Assembly: GCA_001414485.1 (NCBI GenBank)
Contig: LLEY01000026.1
Coordinates: forward strand, 248,001-312,000
Length of the DNA stretch: 64,000 nt
DNA from: Calycina herbarum
Taxonomy: Eukaryota > Ascomycota > Leotiomycetes > Helotiales > Pezizellaceae
Reading direction: 5' to 3'
A program made the translations under genes and the position numbers. A model generated the notes under the pieces. That model saw nothing but the letters and a program-made list of their open reading frames with translations. It ran no database searches and was not told the origin of the DNA. Of this stretch, positions 23,868 through 34,866 are shown piece by piece. Within the stretch, counting starts at the first letter, position 1, and the number at the start of each line of letters is the position of its first letter.

Positions 23868-25338
23868 ATGGATAAATCCAACTTCACCCCTCCCGGAATC
23901 ACCACCACAGCCGCAAACCAAGCTCAGAATGCCTTAGGTGATCGACCAACAACCACAACAAATAATCCTAACATGCGCGAGGGTGAGACACAACTCACAC
24001 TCCAATGGTACGGAAATCGAGGTAAGCTTTTTCATTTATTCCTCAAATTTACCTCGAGAACTAATAGGATTTTCAGATGTCCGTGTAGTAGAAGCACCCG
24101 TGCCAGCAATCACAGAGCCCACAGATGTGATATGCAAAGTAACAGGTACCACAGTCTGTGGAAGTGATTTACACTTGTATAACAAGGAAATCATGCAGCT
24201 TCAGCGTGGGGATATTTTGGGACATGAATGGATGGGTGTTGTTGACGAGGTTGGTTCCGAGATTAAGAATGTTAAGAAGGGTGATCGAGTTGTTGCTTCT
24301 TTTCAGATTGCGTAAGTCCAGATGCTCTCCACTCTCGTATAAATTTCGAGTTAATGCTTCTCTAGATGCGGAACTTGCAAATTTTGTCAAGAAGGATTGT
24401 CATCCATGTGTGACAAAACGAATTCCTCCTCGGTACAAGAAAAACTCTACGGCAAGCCATTTGCTGGTCTTTTCGGGTACAGCCATTTTGCTGGAGGCTA
24501 TGCCGGAGGCCAAGCCGAATATGTTAGATGTCCTTTCGGAGATGTCAACCTGTTGAAAATCCCAGATGGAGTTCCAGATGAGAAGGCACTTTATCTCTCT
24601 GACATCGTTCCAACTTCATATCACGCAGTTCAATGCGCTGATGTTGAAAAAGGAAAGAGTGTAGCAATCTGGGGCGCCGGTCCTATTGGCTTGCTAGCAG
24701 CGAAGTGGTGTATGCTTGCCGGAGCTCGGCGGGTTATTGTTATAGACAAAGTCAAGGAACGTCTTGCTTTAGCGAGGGACACCATTGGCACGGATATCAT
24801 CAATTTCGAAGAAGACACCGATGTCGTTGCTGCAATTTACAAACTTGAGCCAGACGGAGTTGATTGTGGCATTGATGCAGCGGCATTCCGATATACAAAA
24901 GGAATTTTGCACACCGTCCAAAGAGCTGTCGGTCTAGAGACAGATTCCTCCGAAATAGTCAACGAAGCTCTACGAGCAGTGAGGAAATTTGGCACAATAT
25001 CCCTCGTCGCCGACTACGCAGCTCTAACGAACCAATTCTTGATTGGAGCTCTCATGGAAAAGGGCATCACCCTTCGAGGAACAGGCCAAGCACCAGTACA
25101 AAAATACTGGAAGGATCTGTTGAAGAAAATCGAGTCTGGAGAGTTTGACCCAACAATTATTCTCTCTCATCGTTTCAATATAGATGAGTTCAGAGAGTTG
25201 TACGAGGCTTTCGACAAGAAAGAGTCGGGAATCATGAAGACTTTTGTTCAGACCAAGTTTTCTGGTCCTCCAGCTCCTGGTACACCTGCGCTCAGTAGCC
25301 TAAAAGCTGGGGATGTGAAGCCGTCCGCAGTTGTATAG
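23868..25338 (+). CDS. Zinc-dependent alcohol/formaldehyde dehydrogenase-like
   Basis: Exons 23868-24021, 24077-24311 and 24366-25338 (introns 55 and 54 nt) encode 453 aa, longer than the ~380-aa norm because of a ~45-residue polar N-terminus and a ~25-residue tail. Catalytic-zinc ligands are visible: Cys79 in TVCGSD and His101-Glu102 in GHEWMG. The structural-zinc lobe CGTCKFCQEGLSSMC follows the second splice. The NAD(P)-binding Rossmann motif is GAGPIGLLAA. Family knowledge: medium-chain dehydrogenases oxidise alcohols or glutathione-free aldehydes. The GIDAAAFRYTKG and GTGQAPVQKYW regions resemble the glutathione-independent formaldehyde dehydrogenase branch. Substrate is not certain. Cytosolic location is likely, since I see no targeting signal. 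Confidence 0.9.
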
Positions 25339-25689
25339 AAGTGGTTCAAATGTGTATAGTTCAACTGGTAATTGGGAGGGACGAAGTACTTAGCGAGATT
25401 CAGATAGATAACTCGAGGCTATTTTTGTATGAGAAATGTATTTTATGATTCTGCACTGCCATTTTGTACAGCACCGCCAAAGTTATAATCAATCAGTGCA
25501 AGGCGCCTGTCCAAGAACTATGAAAATGTACTCCTTGCACACTCAAATGATACAACCAAATATCCAGATTTACACACCTCAAAGCGCCATATCCAACTCC
25601 ATCCCATCCCATGATACAGATTTCTTCCAAAAGAAAAGAAATACTATACAGACAAACAATGCGCCTATCCACAAAATCCAACGTGGATC
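25339..25689. other. Intergenic between convergent genes
   Basis: Holds the 3' ends of the alcohol dehydrogenase gene (plus) and the RNR inhibitor gene (minus). No further feature seen. Confidence 0.6.
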
Positions 25690-26472
25690 TCAAACACCAC
25701 CCATCTCAACCTCCTGAGTAATCAACTTGTAATCCAAAAATTCAGCATCCCGAAAGTCATTTCCATTCTCCTGGCCAAACGCAAAAGCCGGGACACCACC
25801 ACCTCCCACCTTCCCATCTCTCTTTCTTCGAGGGACAGCGATTGCACGTCCACCCATACTTCGTACAACAACATCATCCTCGACCTCCTCCTCAAACCGG
25901 CGCTTATTTCCTAGTCCTATATCCCCAAAAGGTGTCGCATGCGAATAACCCGTCGTCTCAAAGCTAGAAGTCGAAGATGTAGTTCCTTGACTACTATTAA
26001 AGCCAGGAAATCCCACATCCTCATCCTCCTCATAATTGTCCACCTCCTCTAGTTCCTTTCCGTGACCGGCTGGATTGTAGATTCCCCAAGCTTGTTGCGC
26101 CATTCCTCCAATCTTTAAAATTCCACAGAAAGGTGTAAGTTCTCGTGCTCTCGGTCGGCTTCCTTTTTTGGTTTGCGGAGAGGCGACGGCGTTTGGTGTT
26201 GTAGGTACTGGTGTATTGGATGAAGAAGGGTCCGAGAAGAGCGCAAATGATGAGTATTGAGAGCCAGTTTTGTAACCTTCTGGGACTGATTTTCGGACGC
26301 GCATTCCCACACTGAGGAGGTTTGCTTGAATGCTTGCGGGTGGGAGGTGACGGGCGTCGTGGGTTTCTGTGGATGGAGAGAGGGAGTATGCGTTATCGGA
26401 GGAGGAAAAATAAGAGGTTATTGAGGGTTGCGAGCCATGGTAAGGTCTCTTTGCTTGGTGGTGGTGAGCCAT
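25690..26472 (-). CDS. Ribonucleotide reductase inhibitor, Spd1/Dif1-like
   Basis: Single exon on the minus strand. The first true ATG in frame is at 26472; the open frame extends 28 codons upstream without an ATG. The product is 260 aa. N-terminal residues 8-22 read KRPYHGSQPSITSYF, typical of this family, and include a canonical PCNA-interacting box QPSITSYF at 15-22. A second conserved block, LLSVGMRVRKSVPEGYKT, follows at about 55-75, and then RELTPFCGIL. The middle and C-terminus are acidic and disordered, with KRRFEEE and a basic RRKRDGK patch. Family knowledge: Spd1 (fission yeast), Dif1 and Sml1 (budding yeast) restrain ribonucleotide reductase or its small-subunit localisation and are removed in S phase or after DNA damage, Spd1 through PCNA-bound CRL4-Cdt2. 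Direct RNR inhibition is inferred. Confidence 0.8.
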   Translation of the reverse strand: MAHHHQAKRPYHGSQPSITSYFSSSDNAYSLSPSTETHDARHLPPASIQANLLSVGMRVRKSVPEGYKTGSQYSSFALFSDPSSSNTPVPTTPNAVASPQTKKGSRPRARELTPFCGILKIGGMAQQAWGIYNPAGHGKELEEVDNYEEDEDVGFPGFNSSQGTTSSTSSFETTGYSHATPFGDIGLGNKRRFEEEVEDDVVVRSMGGRAIAVPRRKRDGKVGGGGVPAFAFGQENGNDFRDAEFLDYKLITQEVEMGGV

Positions 26473-27579
26473 TGAGGGTAAGCTCAATATATGCGCCGGG
26501 TTGTAATTAAAGGATGCGATAATGGATGTTTGCGACGATGTTGGAGAATGAGACAAATGATGACGACTGAGCGGAGCTGTGTTTTTGTGCTACTTATGAA
26601 CACGAAGAGGGGTTTTGTGCGTGGGTATTGAATTGGGAGTCGTGGGATTGAGGGAGAAAGGGGGGTTGTAATTTCGGAGGAAACCAGGCGCGTGTCCGGT
26701 TCTTGACAAAGAAAAAGCGTGGGGCTTTCGCTTGAGACAAGATCTACGGCAGCTTTAAAACGACTTTGTATGAGGGGGTTACAGTGAATCTTTGCTGTCT
26801 TTAATTGTTAGACAATTACCTCGTTATTAAATAAAAACTCTAAAATAGTGAATAGGTTTTCATGTTCTAGGGATTGCTCCCAAATTGCCAGGTTAAAATT
26901 CAAGGGTTGTCATTATGCGGGGGAGGCTGCTTGCAATTCAAAGACATTGTATTTGCGGGGGAAAATAGGCCAATTACTGAGTTTGAATGTCATCAAAATC
27001 TTGTTTCAGGGTCTCTCAACTCATCATAGATGGAGGGGCAGATTGCATATGGAAATCATCATCATTTTGTACTCCAGAGCCGGCCAAACTTTTCTCTAAC
27101 TTGCGAGACCCCAAAAATCATGTACTCGTACAAACGTCACAATTTCAATAGAAATCAACAAAATGTTGTGTGAAGATCTTATTTTCGTAATGCACAAAGC
27201 CCAACCATACGCAATGGGTATGTAGCAATCCTCGAACAAGAGCACCACGTCCTCGTATCAAAGATTAGTCCACGTATAGACGGCCTCTAAACACTGCTAT
27301 GGAGTATCGCCCTCCGCCCTTCCCATAAATGCAAGTTGTGTGATTCGCATATCGATCGAGAAATCCACCACCTCCAGGATACAACCACGAAAAGGAAAGA
27401 ATTTGATGCAAGATATCCGGATGTCCCAAACGCCCTTAATTTTGCTGCTAGGATTTTTGGTAGCTGTCCATCTTCTATCCGTCAAATGTATGTGCGCGAA
27501 AAAGAAGAATCTAAACCCTCATGTCGATGACGTGAATGCATAACCAGAACGAGGCAAAGAAAGCAGACAGACGAAGAGT
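26473..27579. other. Intergenic upstream of RNR inhibitor and downstream of S27
   Basis: No supported gene over about 1.1 kb. Short frames here (for example 27340-27543 plus) lack family resemblance. Confidence 0.6.
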
Positions 27580-28127
27580 CTACTTTCTTCGGAATGAGCA
27601 GCCCTCGGTCAATCGTGCCTTTCCTCCGGTTGGCTGGCAGAGAACGGTCGAGCAGCCGGCGCAGATGACGACGGTTTGTGCGTGGGAGAAGACGGTGGTG
27701 ATGGTGAAGCAGCCGGGGCACTTGACATCCATGAAGAAGGATCTTGGGGCTGGAACGAGGTTCTGGAGAGGGGCAAGAATTAAATGATGTTCAGAATTGC
27801 TATGAAGCCATTCGGAAATCTTAGGTGGTAATGCGTACCTTGAGCTTGTGCTTGCGAGCTTCCGCAGCAGGGGTTGGGTTGAGGAGATCAACGGCGAGAA
27901 CCTATCCAGGCAGCGTTCCGTTAGCGAATGTTCTTCTGAAGCCCAATATCCATCCATTTCATCCCCCAGCCGCATCTCTCCCCTCGATTGTAGTCGCCTT
28001 GTATCCACAGATCATCTTTCCGCCAACTTCGCGCCCACCTCTTAAGTTGTGGTGCTTCGGGTCGTGTGCCAAATTTCCTTCACCGCGTGGCAAAATCGAG
28101 ATTGGGGGGAAGGGAATTCCTTACCAT
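27580..28127 (-). CDS. rps27: 40S ribosomal protein S27 (eS27)
   Basis: Three exons on the minus strand: 28127-28125 (only the ATG), 27901-27839 and 27762-27580. The first intron is 223 nt, long for this window, and the second is 76 nt. The product is 82 aa, the usual eS27 length: [12 protein letters not shown], then KHKLK, then [18 protein letters not shown]. The C4 zinc ribbon uses Cys37, Cys40, Cys56 and Cys59 (CPGC...CAGC), and the protein ends [19 protein letters not shown]. It is a structural protein of the small ribosomal subunit. The split immediately after the start codon is common in fungal ribosomal protein genes. It is head-to-head with the phosducin-like gene. Confidence 0.96.
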
Positions 28128-28455
28128 CTTGACTGTTTGTGATCGTTTTTATGTATCGATTTGAAGTGACTGACGGGTCTTTCGTCGATTGCGGTGTTGT
28201 TGAAGACGTAGATGGCGAGTGTCAGTCGTTGTCGAATGTCGAAAGAAGAGGGGACGATATTTGCCCCGACCGTCGAGTCGAACTAGCTCTTAGCGAAAAA
28301 ACAAATCGACTGTGGGTCACGTGTACAGTCACATGCCGAGCTTTTTATCTCCGTCATATCGGGATCGGATCGGAGGAGGGACAGACCGATGTATCTTGGT
28401 GTTTAGGTGACAGCTCTGAATTGCTGCTTGCGACAACTACAACAATTCCTTCAAA
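28128..28455. promoter_or_regulatory. Divergent promoter, rps27 / phosducin-like gene
   Basis: 328 bp between divergent starts. It contains a perfect CACGTG E-box at 28318-28323, the site type bound by Cbf1/bHLH factors, which are known ribosomal-protein regulators in some ascomycetes. Binding here is inferred. Confidence 0.55.
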
Positions 28456-29274
28456 ATGGCTGCTCCTATGGATGAACGCATAAATGTCCCAATAGACGAC
28501 CCAAACGCAGACACTGAATGGTAAATATTTACCTTCTCTTCAAAATTACAAACTGACAACCATAGGAATGATATCCTCCGAAAACACGGCGTGATCCCAG
28601 AAAAGCCCCCCTCACCAACCCCTCTTATCGAAGAAGCCATTCTCGAAGGTCGACGACTCGCACACGAAAACAGATTAGAAGGCAAAGATCTTGACGAACT
28701 CGATGAGTTAGAAGATTTAGAAGACGAGAACTTTCTAGAAAAATACAGGCAACAACGAGTTCAAGAACTTGCATCTCTTACCAAGAAAGCTATCCACGGA
28801 GCTGTCTATCCCCTCTCGAAACCGGACTACTCTCGCGAAGTTACAGATGCTAGTAAGAATGGACCAGTACTGGTGAACCTGACAAGTGGAATGGGGACAA
28901 ATGTTGAAAGTAGGGTCTTGACAGAACTATGGAGGCAGGCAGCAGCCGAATATGGGGAGATCAAGTTCTGTCAGATTCGAGGAGATCTGGCGATCGAGGG
29001 CTATCCAGACAAGAACTGTCCAACAATCCTCGTCTATAACACAGGAGATATTGTGAAGCAAGTGGTAACTCTGATGACGCTCGGGGGTGTCAGGATTGGA
29101 ATGGCTGAAATCGACAAATTGCTCATTGAGATTGGAGCAATCAGAGATAATGACATGCGAGTTATGAAAAGACGCAGGGATGCAGAGGATTTGGCGGAAG
29201 AGAAGAGAGAAAAGGGTGGCATTCGAGGCAGCAGCAAACAAGCTAATGTGGAAGACGATGATGATTGGGATTGA
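28456..29274 (+). CDS. plp2: Phosducin-like protein 2 (Plp2-type CCT co-chaperone)
   Basis: Exons 28456-28520 and 28566-29274 (45-nt intron) encode 257 aa. The splice gives DTEWNDILRKHGVIPEKP, the conserved N-terminal H1 helix of phosducin-like proteins. An acidic helix (DELDELEDLEDENF) is followed by YRQQR and a thioredoxin-fold domain (about 90-215), which contains VLVNLTSG, ELWRQAAAEY, the KFCQIRGD strand and NCPTILVYNTGDI. The tail is charged and ends in an acidic stretch. Family knowledge: Plp2/PhLP2 binds the cytosolic chaperonin CCT and helps fold actin and tubulin; it is essential in yeast. The pairing with tubulin cofactor E elsewhere in the window is probably coincidental. Confidence 0.93.
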
Positions 29275-31723
29275 TTGAGCATAATAGCATCGCATTGCAT
29301 GGAAATGGCGTTTAAAGGGGTATGGGCTCATGTAGCTCTTGAAAATGGTATTTCGATTTTTATTTCAACCAGGGGCTTTGTTTTCATATAATGTTGTTCT
29401 TCACTTTGTCATTAATTGACTCAACTCATGGAACTATCTTCCCATCTCATTCTCGACTAAATACCTCCTTTCTATTTTCCTCAATAGAAAATAATTTTCT
29501 TCCAAGTGGTTGCTGGTTTCTCGCTCTCCGTATGTCAAGATCTCAATACCAAACGTGTACCTGGAGCTTCAAACTACACCAAATCATTTATTTCTGCCCT
29601 GGTCACTTTCATCAAAGTCGTCTCTTCCTCGACTAAATGATAATCTCAAAACACAGAGTCCAGACCAGCCCAGGACCCACAACACACCTCCAAGAAGGAA
29701 ATACACGGTTGAACACATTCAAAGTATGAACCTTCCCTCGCCCTTCCACGTTTTTCTTACCTATACATGATTATATATATATATGCATACCGACAATACC
29801 TCCGTCTTAAACGTATTTCTGTCTCTCCAGAAAGATTGGATACTTATCCACTATGGCAAATTAGTAACCGACTCCATGAGTTTCAGTATCATATTATATT
29901 GAACTTTCCAACCTACGTACTCTTCAAATGCGATGCCCTGCCTCGAGGTCAAGGTCGTGCTTTCCCTTCTCGACACTGAATTTTCTACTCTGATCATAGG
30001 GCGCAACTCGAGGCGAGGTCAACTGAGTGTGGGGAAGGAGCGCTTTTTAGTCTCGCCTCCCATGGTCGAGTCGAGTTTCAAGGTCAAGAAGTGCTAGGCC
30101 AAGAGCAACTGGGGAACTTCATGTCTCTTCCTCGTCTCCTATCCAAGTTGAGGGTCATTCCTTCCCTGAAATATTCCTTAACCCGAGCCTGGACCACCCT
30201 TAGAGGGTCGCTCTTTCCCTTTGCCACAACCTTGAAATCGCGACAAAGCGAGGAAGCGAGAAAGTAAGGCCTGATTCACCTCAGGTTCCTCGTACAAACC
30301 CATCTCTTCCGGCATGGCCCTAGTTTACTTCTGGGCGACGTCGTTCTTTCTCTGGCGTGCTTCTTACCTCGAGTCTTAACCTCGACTACTACCTAGGTAG
30401 GTACCTAGGATGGATTTGGGGTTGGCGGGCGCTCCTTCCTTCCCTTTAGCTTACACAAGCTTTACATCGAGACGAGAGCAACGAGGGAAAGTGCAGACTC
30501 CTCTCCAAAGCCGTAGCATCCCCCTCCCGGACACCCTTCCAGCTTTTTGTTGCCAAAAGTCCTATCTATTTTCTCAAAATCATTAATGGCTACAACATTT
30601 CCTGGGGGTGCCGTCCTGTCACTGATGACTTGCTCAAATCTTGGTTTTGAATCGTCTCCCATGGTTGGGGCGAACGGAAGTACCTACCTAGAGTAGAGGG
30701 GTCGCGATTTGAGAAGTGTGAGGGCAGGAGGAATTAAGGGACTATACCTACCTATATCTTGTCATCAATCCTGTTCAGGTCGAGGGTCACTCATTAACAT
30801 CATCGCAGCTAGAGCGAGGGAAGGCGCCACCCCCTCTCCAAATTCAGAACCCCCTCTTTAGTTCTTGGGGTTGAAAGGGCAGGTCTGCTCAAATTTTCAA
30901 AACCCATTCGCCACCTCCACCTCTCACCATTCCAACACCATAACATCCCCCCACCAAAAACAACACCCGACCCATCCCTCACCGCCAACTGCCGCCCACA
31001 AAACTACCAGTAATACCATTCATTCGCCAATTACTAATCCATGAACGCCTTCCCGTCTTCCCCGCGAAGCCACAATATCGAAAATTCCGTGAGATTTAAG
31101 CCGCTTTCCCTACTTTATAGTGCGAACACGAATCGATACGACAAGATATTATATGTATGAAAAAAGTACAAGCCCCCTCGGGCAAGTAAACTCACCTACT
31201 ACTCGTATAATCCTCCACTCCCATCTCTTCTCCACTCTCCCCGCCTCCAGAAAGTAAGACTTCAATATGTACGGGGCTTACCTCCGCACAAACGATGTAA
31301 CCAATCGTCAGCTCTAGAGGCTGACGGACGTCAGCAGTTCTTAAATCCGAAGGCTAGAGCGTTGTGCAAGTGCGAGAAGGATGGAGATTGGAGACAGTGG
31401 AGAAATGAGAGAAATATAAAAGTAAATTTTTTTAGGTGGTATAATAAATACACACACATACGTTTCCCCTCTGTAACCCCCCAAAAGATCCACAAAACCA
31501 AATATATAAAGAGATATAAATGTAGTGTAAAAACTTCCACTCCATACATGAATATAGGGAAAAAAGAACACAAAGAATGAAGCCCCCCATATATAAGATT
31601 AAATGATCCTCCAAAAAAAAACTCCAGTCATTCAGAAATATTCCTAAATTTCCCCCAAAAGAAACCCGCAGGCTCTTATAAACACCTACCCCGTTTCCTA
31701 CGCCAAAAATTCTTACTCCCAAG
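29275..31723. other. Intergenic region
   Basis: About 2.4 kb with no supported gene. It includes repeated CCTACCTAGGTAGGTACCTAGG-like palindromic motifs around 30390-30410 and variants near 30690 and 30750. C-rich stretches lie at 30900-31010. Nothing protein-like spans it. Confidence 0.6.
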
Positions 31724-32707
31724 TTACATTAATTCATCACTTCCACTCGCGACACTCTGCTGAATCGCTAGGAGGATCTGACTCTCCTCAAACACAGGCC
31801 CTTGCCCATCGCATTTCGCAACTAGCTTTAGTCTCTCACTCACATCCCCAACATCCACCATCCCACGCTCATACAAATCATGCTTAATAATATAATCCCA
31901 AGTCGCACCAGCCGCAAGGAGTCGTTCACCCGTCTCGCTGGTCACAATCCGATGACTAGGAGTCTTGTTTTCATGCGCGTAGAGCACTTCGGTGTAGAAG
32001 TCGGTAGGCGAATAGCGCATGGGACCCGCGTCTGGCAGAGATTCCGAACCGTTCCGGGTGGAGGTCACCTTGAGAATCTCATTCTCGGTGTCTTTCTTTT
32101 GTAGTTGTAGTTTTAGCCGCTCGTTTTCTTCCATCACTGAGGCGGAATTCTTTTCTAATATTGCTAATTTGGTTTCGAGGTCTTTGACGTGTCGGTCTTT
32201 GCGCTCGCGGAAGGCTCGTTGACTTGTGGCGGGTTAGTTGGGAGTACTCGTATAGTGAGGCGTGGTGGGGTGAGACACTTACGCTGCTCGATTTTGCGCC
32301 TTGCGCCTTTGTTGTGCTGGTGTGCGGTCTTCGTCGTCGCTATTGCTTCCTCGCTGGGTGGCATCGTTGGAGTCTAGAGCAGGTTCGGGGAAGGTGTTGC
32401 TGAGGCCATTGTTAAGGCCATTGGGGAGAATGGGTGTTTTGTTAACGTTTTGGTATTGGGAGATGGGAGTTGGTGGTTTCACGTTCGCATATGGTGGTTG
32501 CGTCTCGTAGTATATATTTCCAAAGGAGTCATCCTGTTTGTGGGTCAGGATGGGATGGGGTTGAGGTGGAAGTGTATGAAAAGGTTCACCAACGGGAGGG
32601 GAGTTGGTGTAGTCATCATTCGGCGTGGGCGGAAGAGCTATAGGCGCTGTGTAGAGGGGATAATGATTCGCCGTGGAGTAGTAGTCGTTGTGTTGTTGGA
32701 AGTCCAT
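31724..32707 (-). CDS. bZIP transcription factor, Yap/AP-1 type
   Basis: Exons 32707-32283 and 32222-31724 (60-nt intron) encode 307 aa on the minus strand. The intron splits the DNA-binding basic region; joining restores RRKAQNRAAQRAFRERKDRH, the Yap-type signature (NxxAQxxFR), at about residues 131-155, followed by a leucine zipper with LETKLAILEKN. The N-terminus is rich in Pro, Gln, Asn and Tyr. The C-terminal ~110 residues form a conserved-looking domain (TDFYTEVLYAHEN...SHRIVTSETGERLLAAGATWDYI). I see no Cys-rich domain of the Yap1/Pap1 redox sensor type, since only one Cys occurs near the end. It is a nuclear regulator; the pathway is unknown. An in-frame stop upstream of the ATG supports the chosen start. 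Confidence 0.88.
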
Positions 32708-34768
32708 AGCTGCTGTACCGGGCTGCTAGTGGTGGTGGTGTTGTTGAAGAAGGATGTTGGTTTGCTCTATAGGTAGCCTGGGAGGCGGGGAAAGAAAGTT
32801 CGGAAAGTCGTTGGTCGGGGCTGACAGGCCGGTAGAACAGGCTCCGGAAGTTGAGGTTGAGGCTTGCGATGAACAAAACACTCCGGGAAATGTGGTTTTT
32901 GGTGAGGATGGGTGTCTTGAGGAAAGAAATCCAGAAAGTAGGTGAGGCCGTTGATAGTTATACTTTTCTACTCGAGCACGATAAGGCTAATGGTTACCTA
33001 CATGGGCTGGGTTGAGGGTAAGGTAAGGTATGGTATGGTATGGTATGTGGTATGGGGAAGGAAGGAGGGACGAGGGCACAGGGGCGTGGAGGAGGTGCAA
33101 ATATGGCAGCTTCCGTGCGCTAACGTCAACCCAGTAGGTAGAGAGCACTAGAGCATCTGAGGTGCCAACTGGACAGACAGACAGGACAGGCCAGGCCAAC
33201 GGCAACCTTGTCGATAAGCCTCTGATTTTGCTTCCAGGATCCAAAGTGACCTGTTTGCGGCAATCCATCCCCGCAAAAAGGACCCTAGCCCACTGTAGCA
33301 TAGCGCTCCTTACGTGCTCCTTACAAGTACCGTCTGGGTTTTCCCCTTTCCCCCCTTTCCCTCCTTGCGGGGGCTTGTCGCTGGCTCCTGCTCCCCAGGC
33401 CAACTCACATTCACAGTCAAGCATCTCCTCACTACGCCGTCCTATCCTATACGGGGGATGGTGGTCCTGGCCCATTTATGTCAGACCGCAGTCAATTTGG
33501 CTTCTCACTGCATCAAGCGCGGCAAAAGGAGTGTGCCTGTTGTATGGGATGCCATTTGTTTGGCTCAATTCTCTCAATCCATGCCGCTGAAGGATGTGCA
33601 CCACACGCTGCAGAAAGTCTGTCGGGTTCTTCCTAGGCTCCTCTTGTTATTCGCAGAAGAGAGCCTCCAAAGCCAAGTCACACGAGAGTCGACTTCTTTG
33701 AGCCGTCTCCGTCGTCTGGGCGGCTTAAGTGTTGACGTGAGATTCGCTTTGGGAAGCCTCATGGAAATTCTCTACCCTCCTCATTACCCCTTCAAGCCAT
33801 TACCCCATCTTTTCTTGCAATTGGATACAACACGTTGTGTTTTTTCTCCGCGTGAGCAAGGGTTGATGCTGGGTGAGATCTGTTCTCCAAAGAGCCTCGA
33901 CGTTATCACGCAGTAAAAATGTAACCTGGTTATTCAGCCTATTTCATATGCAGATTCGTTTTTGGTTTTAGGCATTCCCAAGCGTTTTCCAGAAGCGAAC
34001 TTACGTCAAGGGTATTCTGTGTATCCGGGTTTTGATGTTGAATAACCCCCATTTCCTTCGTTTTATTTTAGGCGGGCTAGCACTAAGGCGCTTGCGGGCG
34101 TCAGTCTTACCTCATTCTCTCCCTATAAACTGCTTACGGTTGGAGAAAAGGATCAGAAGAGTCTTGGCAACAGCGTCTATGTGTGTCTGATTTCAGCTAT
34201 CTCAATATCTCAAATCTTTACTGCAAGCCATCTAATTCCGAATTTGAAATTCCGCCCTCTTGCTTAAGCGCTCGAGCTCATGTATGCCGCTATCAACCAC
34301 TATACACAGATAGTAGCCTACCAGCCTTCCCCAGCGATGGCATGATTTGGAAGTTGAGGGGTCGAAGCATGATTCGCAAAATCAAATGTTTATTGGATAC
34401 CAATATGAAACCGAGGGGTAGCTTCGTGTTACCTTCCCAGAAAGGTTGTGATTCGATCATTTACGGTTTTGGATGCAATCACATGATGCTAGATTTGGCC
34501 AGCCAAACGCCATCCTTACAGGGCTTCTCTATGCAGTGCTTCCCCAGCTCAATATATTCCATCGGCAGTCGGGCATTTTGAAATGCTACTTTAATTTCCA
34601 GTTACTTGGTACCCCTTCCTAAGCCCTATTTTCAAGCCAATCACATATTACAAGGCACCGGGCCTCGATATTGACCTCCCTTCCGGTACGGACCATATGT
34701 CAGGTTCTGAAGGATCAAAAACGGGGGATCAAGGGTTATGACTGCATTCGCATTTGCACAAACTTGGA
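32708..34768. other. Long region upstream of the bZIP gene
   Basis: No convincing gene. The first part is probably promoter and leader of the bZIP gene. A 200-codon plus-strand open frame at 33314-33916 begins at a non-ATG codon and has no recognisable domain, so it is not called. Confidence 0.5.
33015..33052. repeat. ATGGT-type microsatellite
   Basis: Imperfect tandem 5-bp units (GGTAT/ATGGT) in the bZIP upstream region. Confidence 0.7.
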
Positions 34769-34866
34769 ATACTTCGTCCCAGGCGTAACAGTCCATAGCG
34801 GGACCCAGCAAAGCAGGGTTTATTTAGGAGGCCCCGTTATGGACTGTTACGCCTGGGACGAAGTAT
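34769..34866. repeat. Near-perfect 34-bp inverted repeat with 30-nt loop
   Basis: The left arm 34769-34802 begins ATACTTCGTCCCAGGCGTAA; the right arm 34833-34866 is its reverse complement with one difference, which would be a G-U pair in plus-strand RNA. The loop is 34803-34832. No gene overlaps it. It could be a MITE remnant, a foldback element or a small-RNA precursor hairpin. Confidence 0.85.

Noticed and set aside
26473..26556. 28-codon upstream extension of the RNR inhibitor
   Set aside because: The frame is open but has no ATG; the family normally starts a few residues before the KR(P/A)-type N-terminal motif, which fits the ATG at 26472.
27902..28124. Possible snoRNA in the long first intron of rps27
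   Set aside because: Ribosomal protein introns can host snoRNAs, but I found no convincing C/D boxes with a terminal stem or an H/ACA structure.
29275..31723. Hidden gene in the 2.4-kb gap
   Set aside because: Only short frames with no domain, and many stop codons on all strands.
33314..33916. 200-codon plus-strand open frame
   Set aside because: It starts at a non-ATG codon, has no recognisable domain and lies in the upstream region of the bZIP gene with similar-length overlapping frames; treated as chance.
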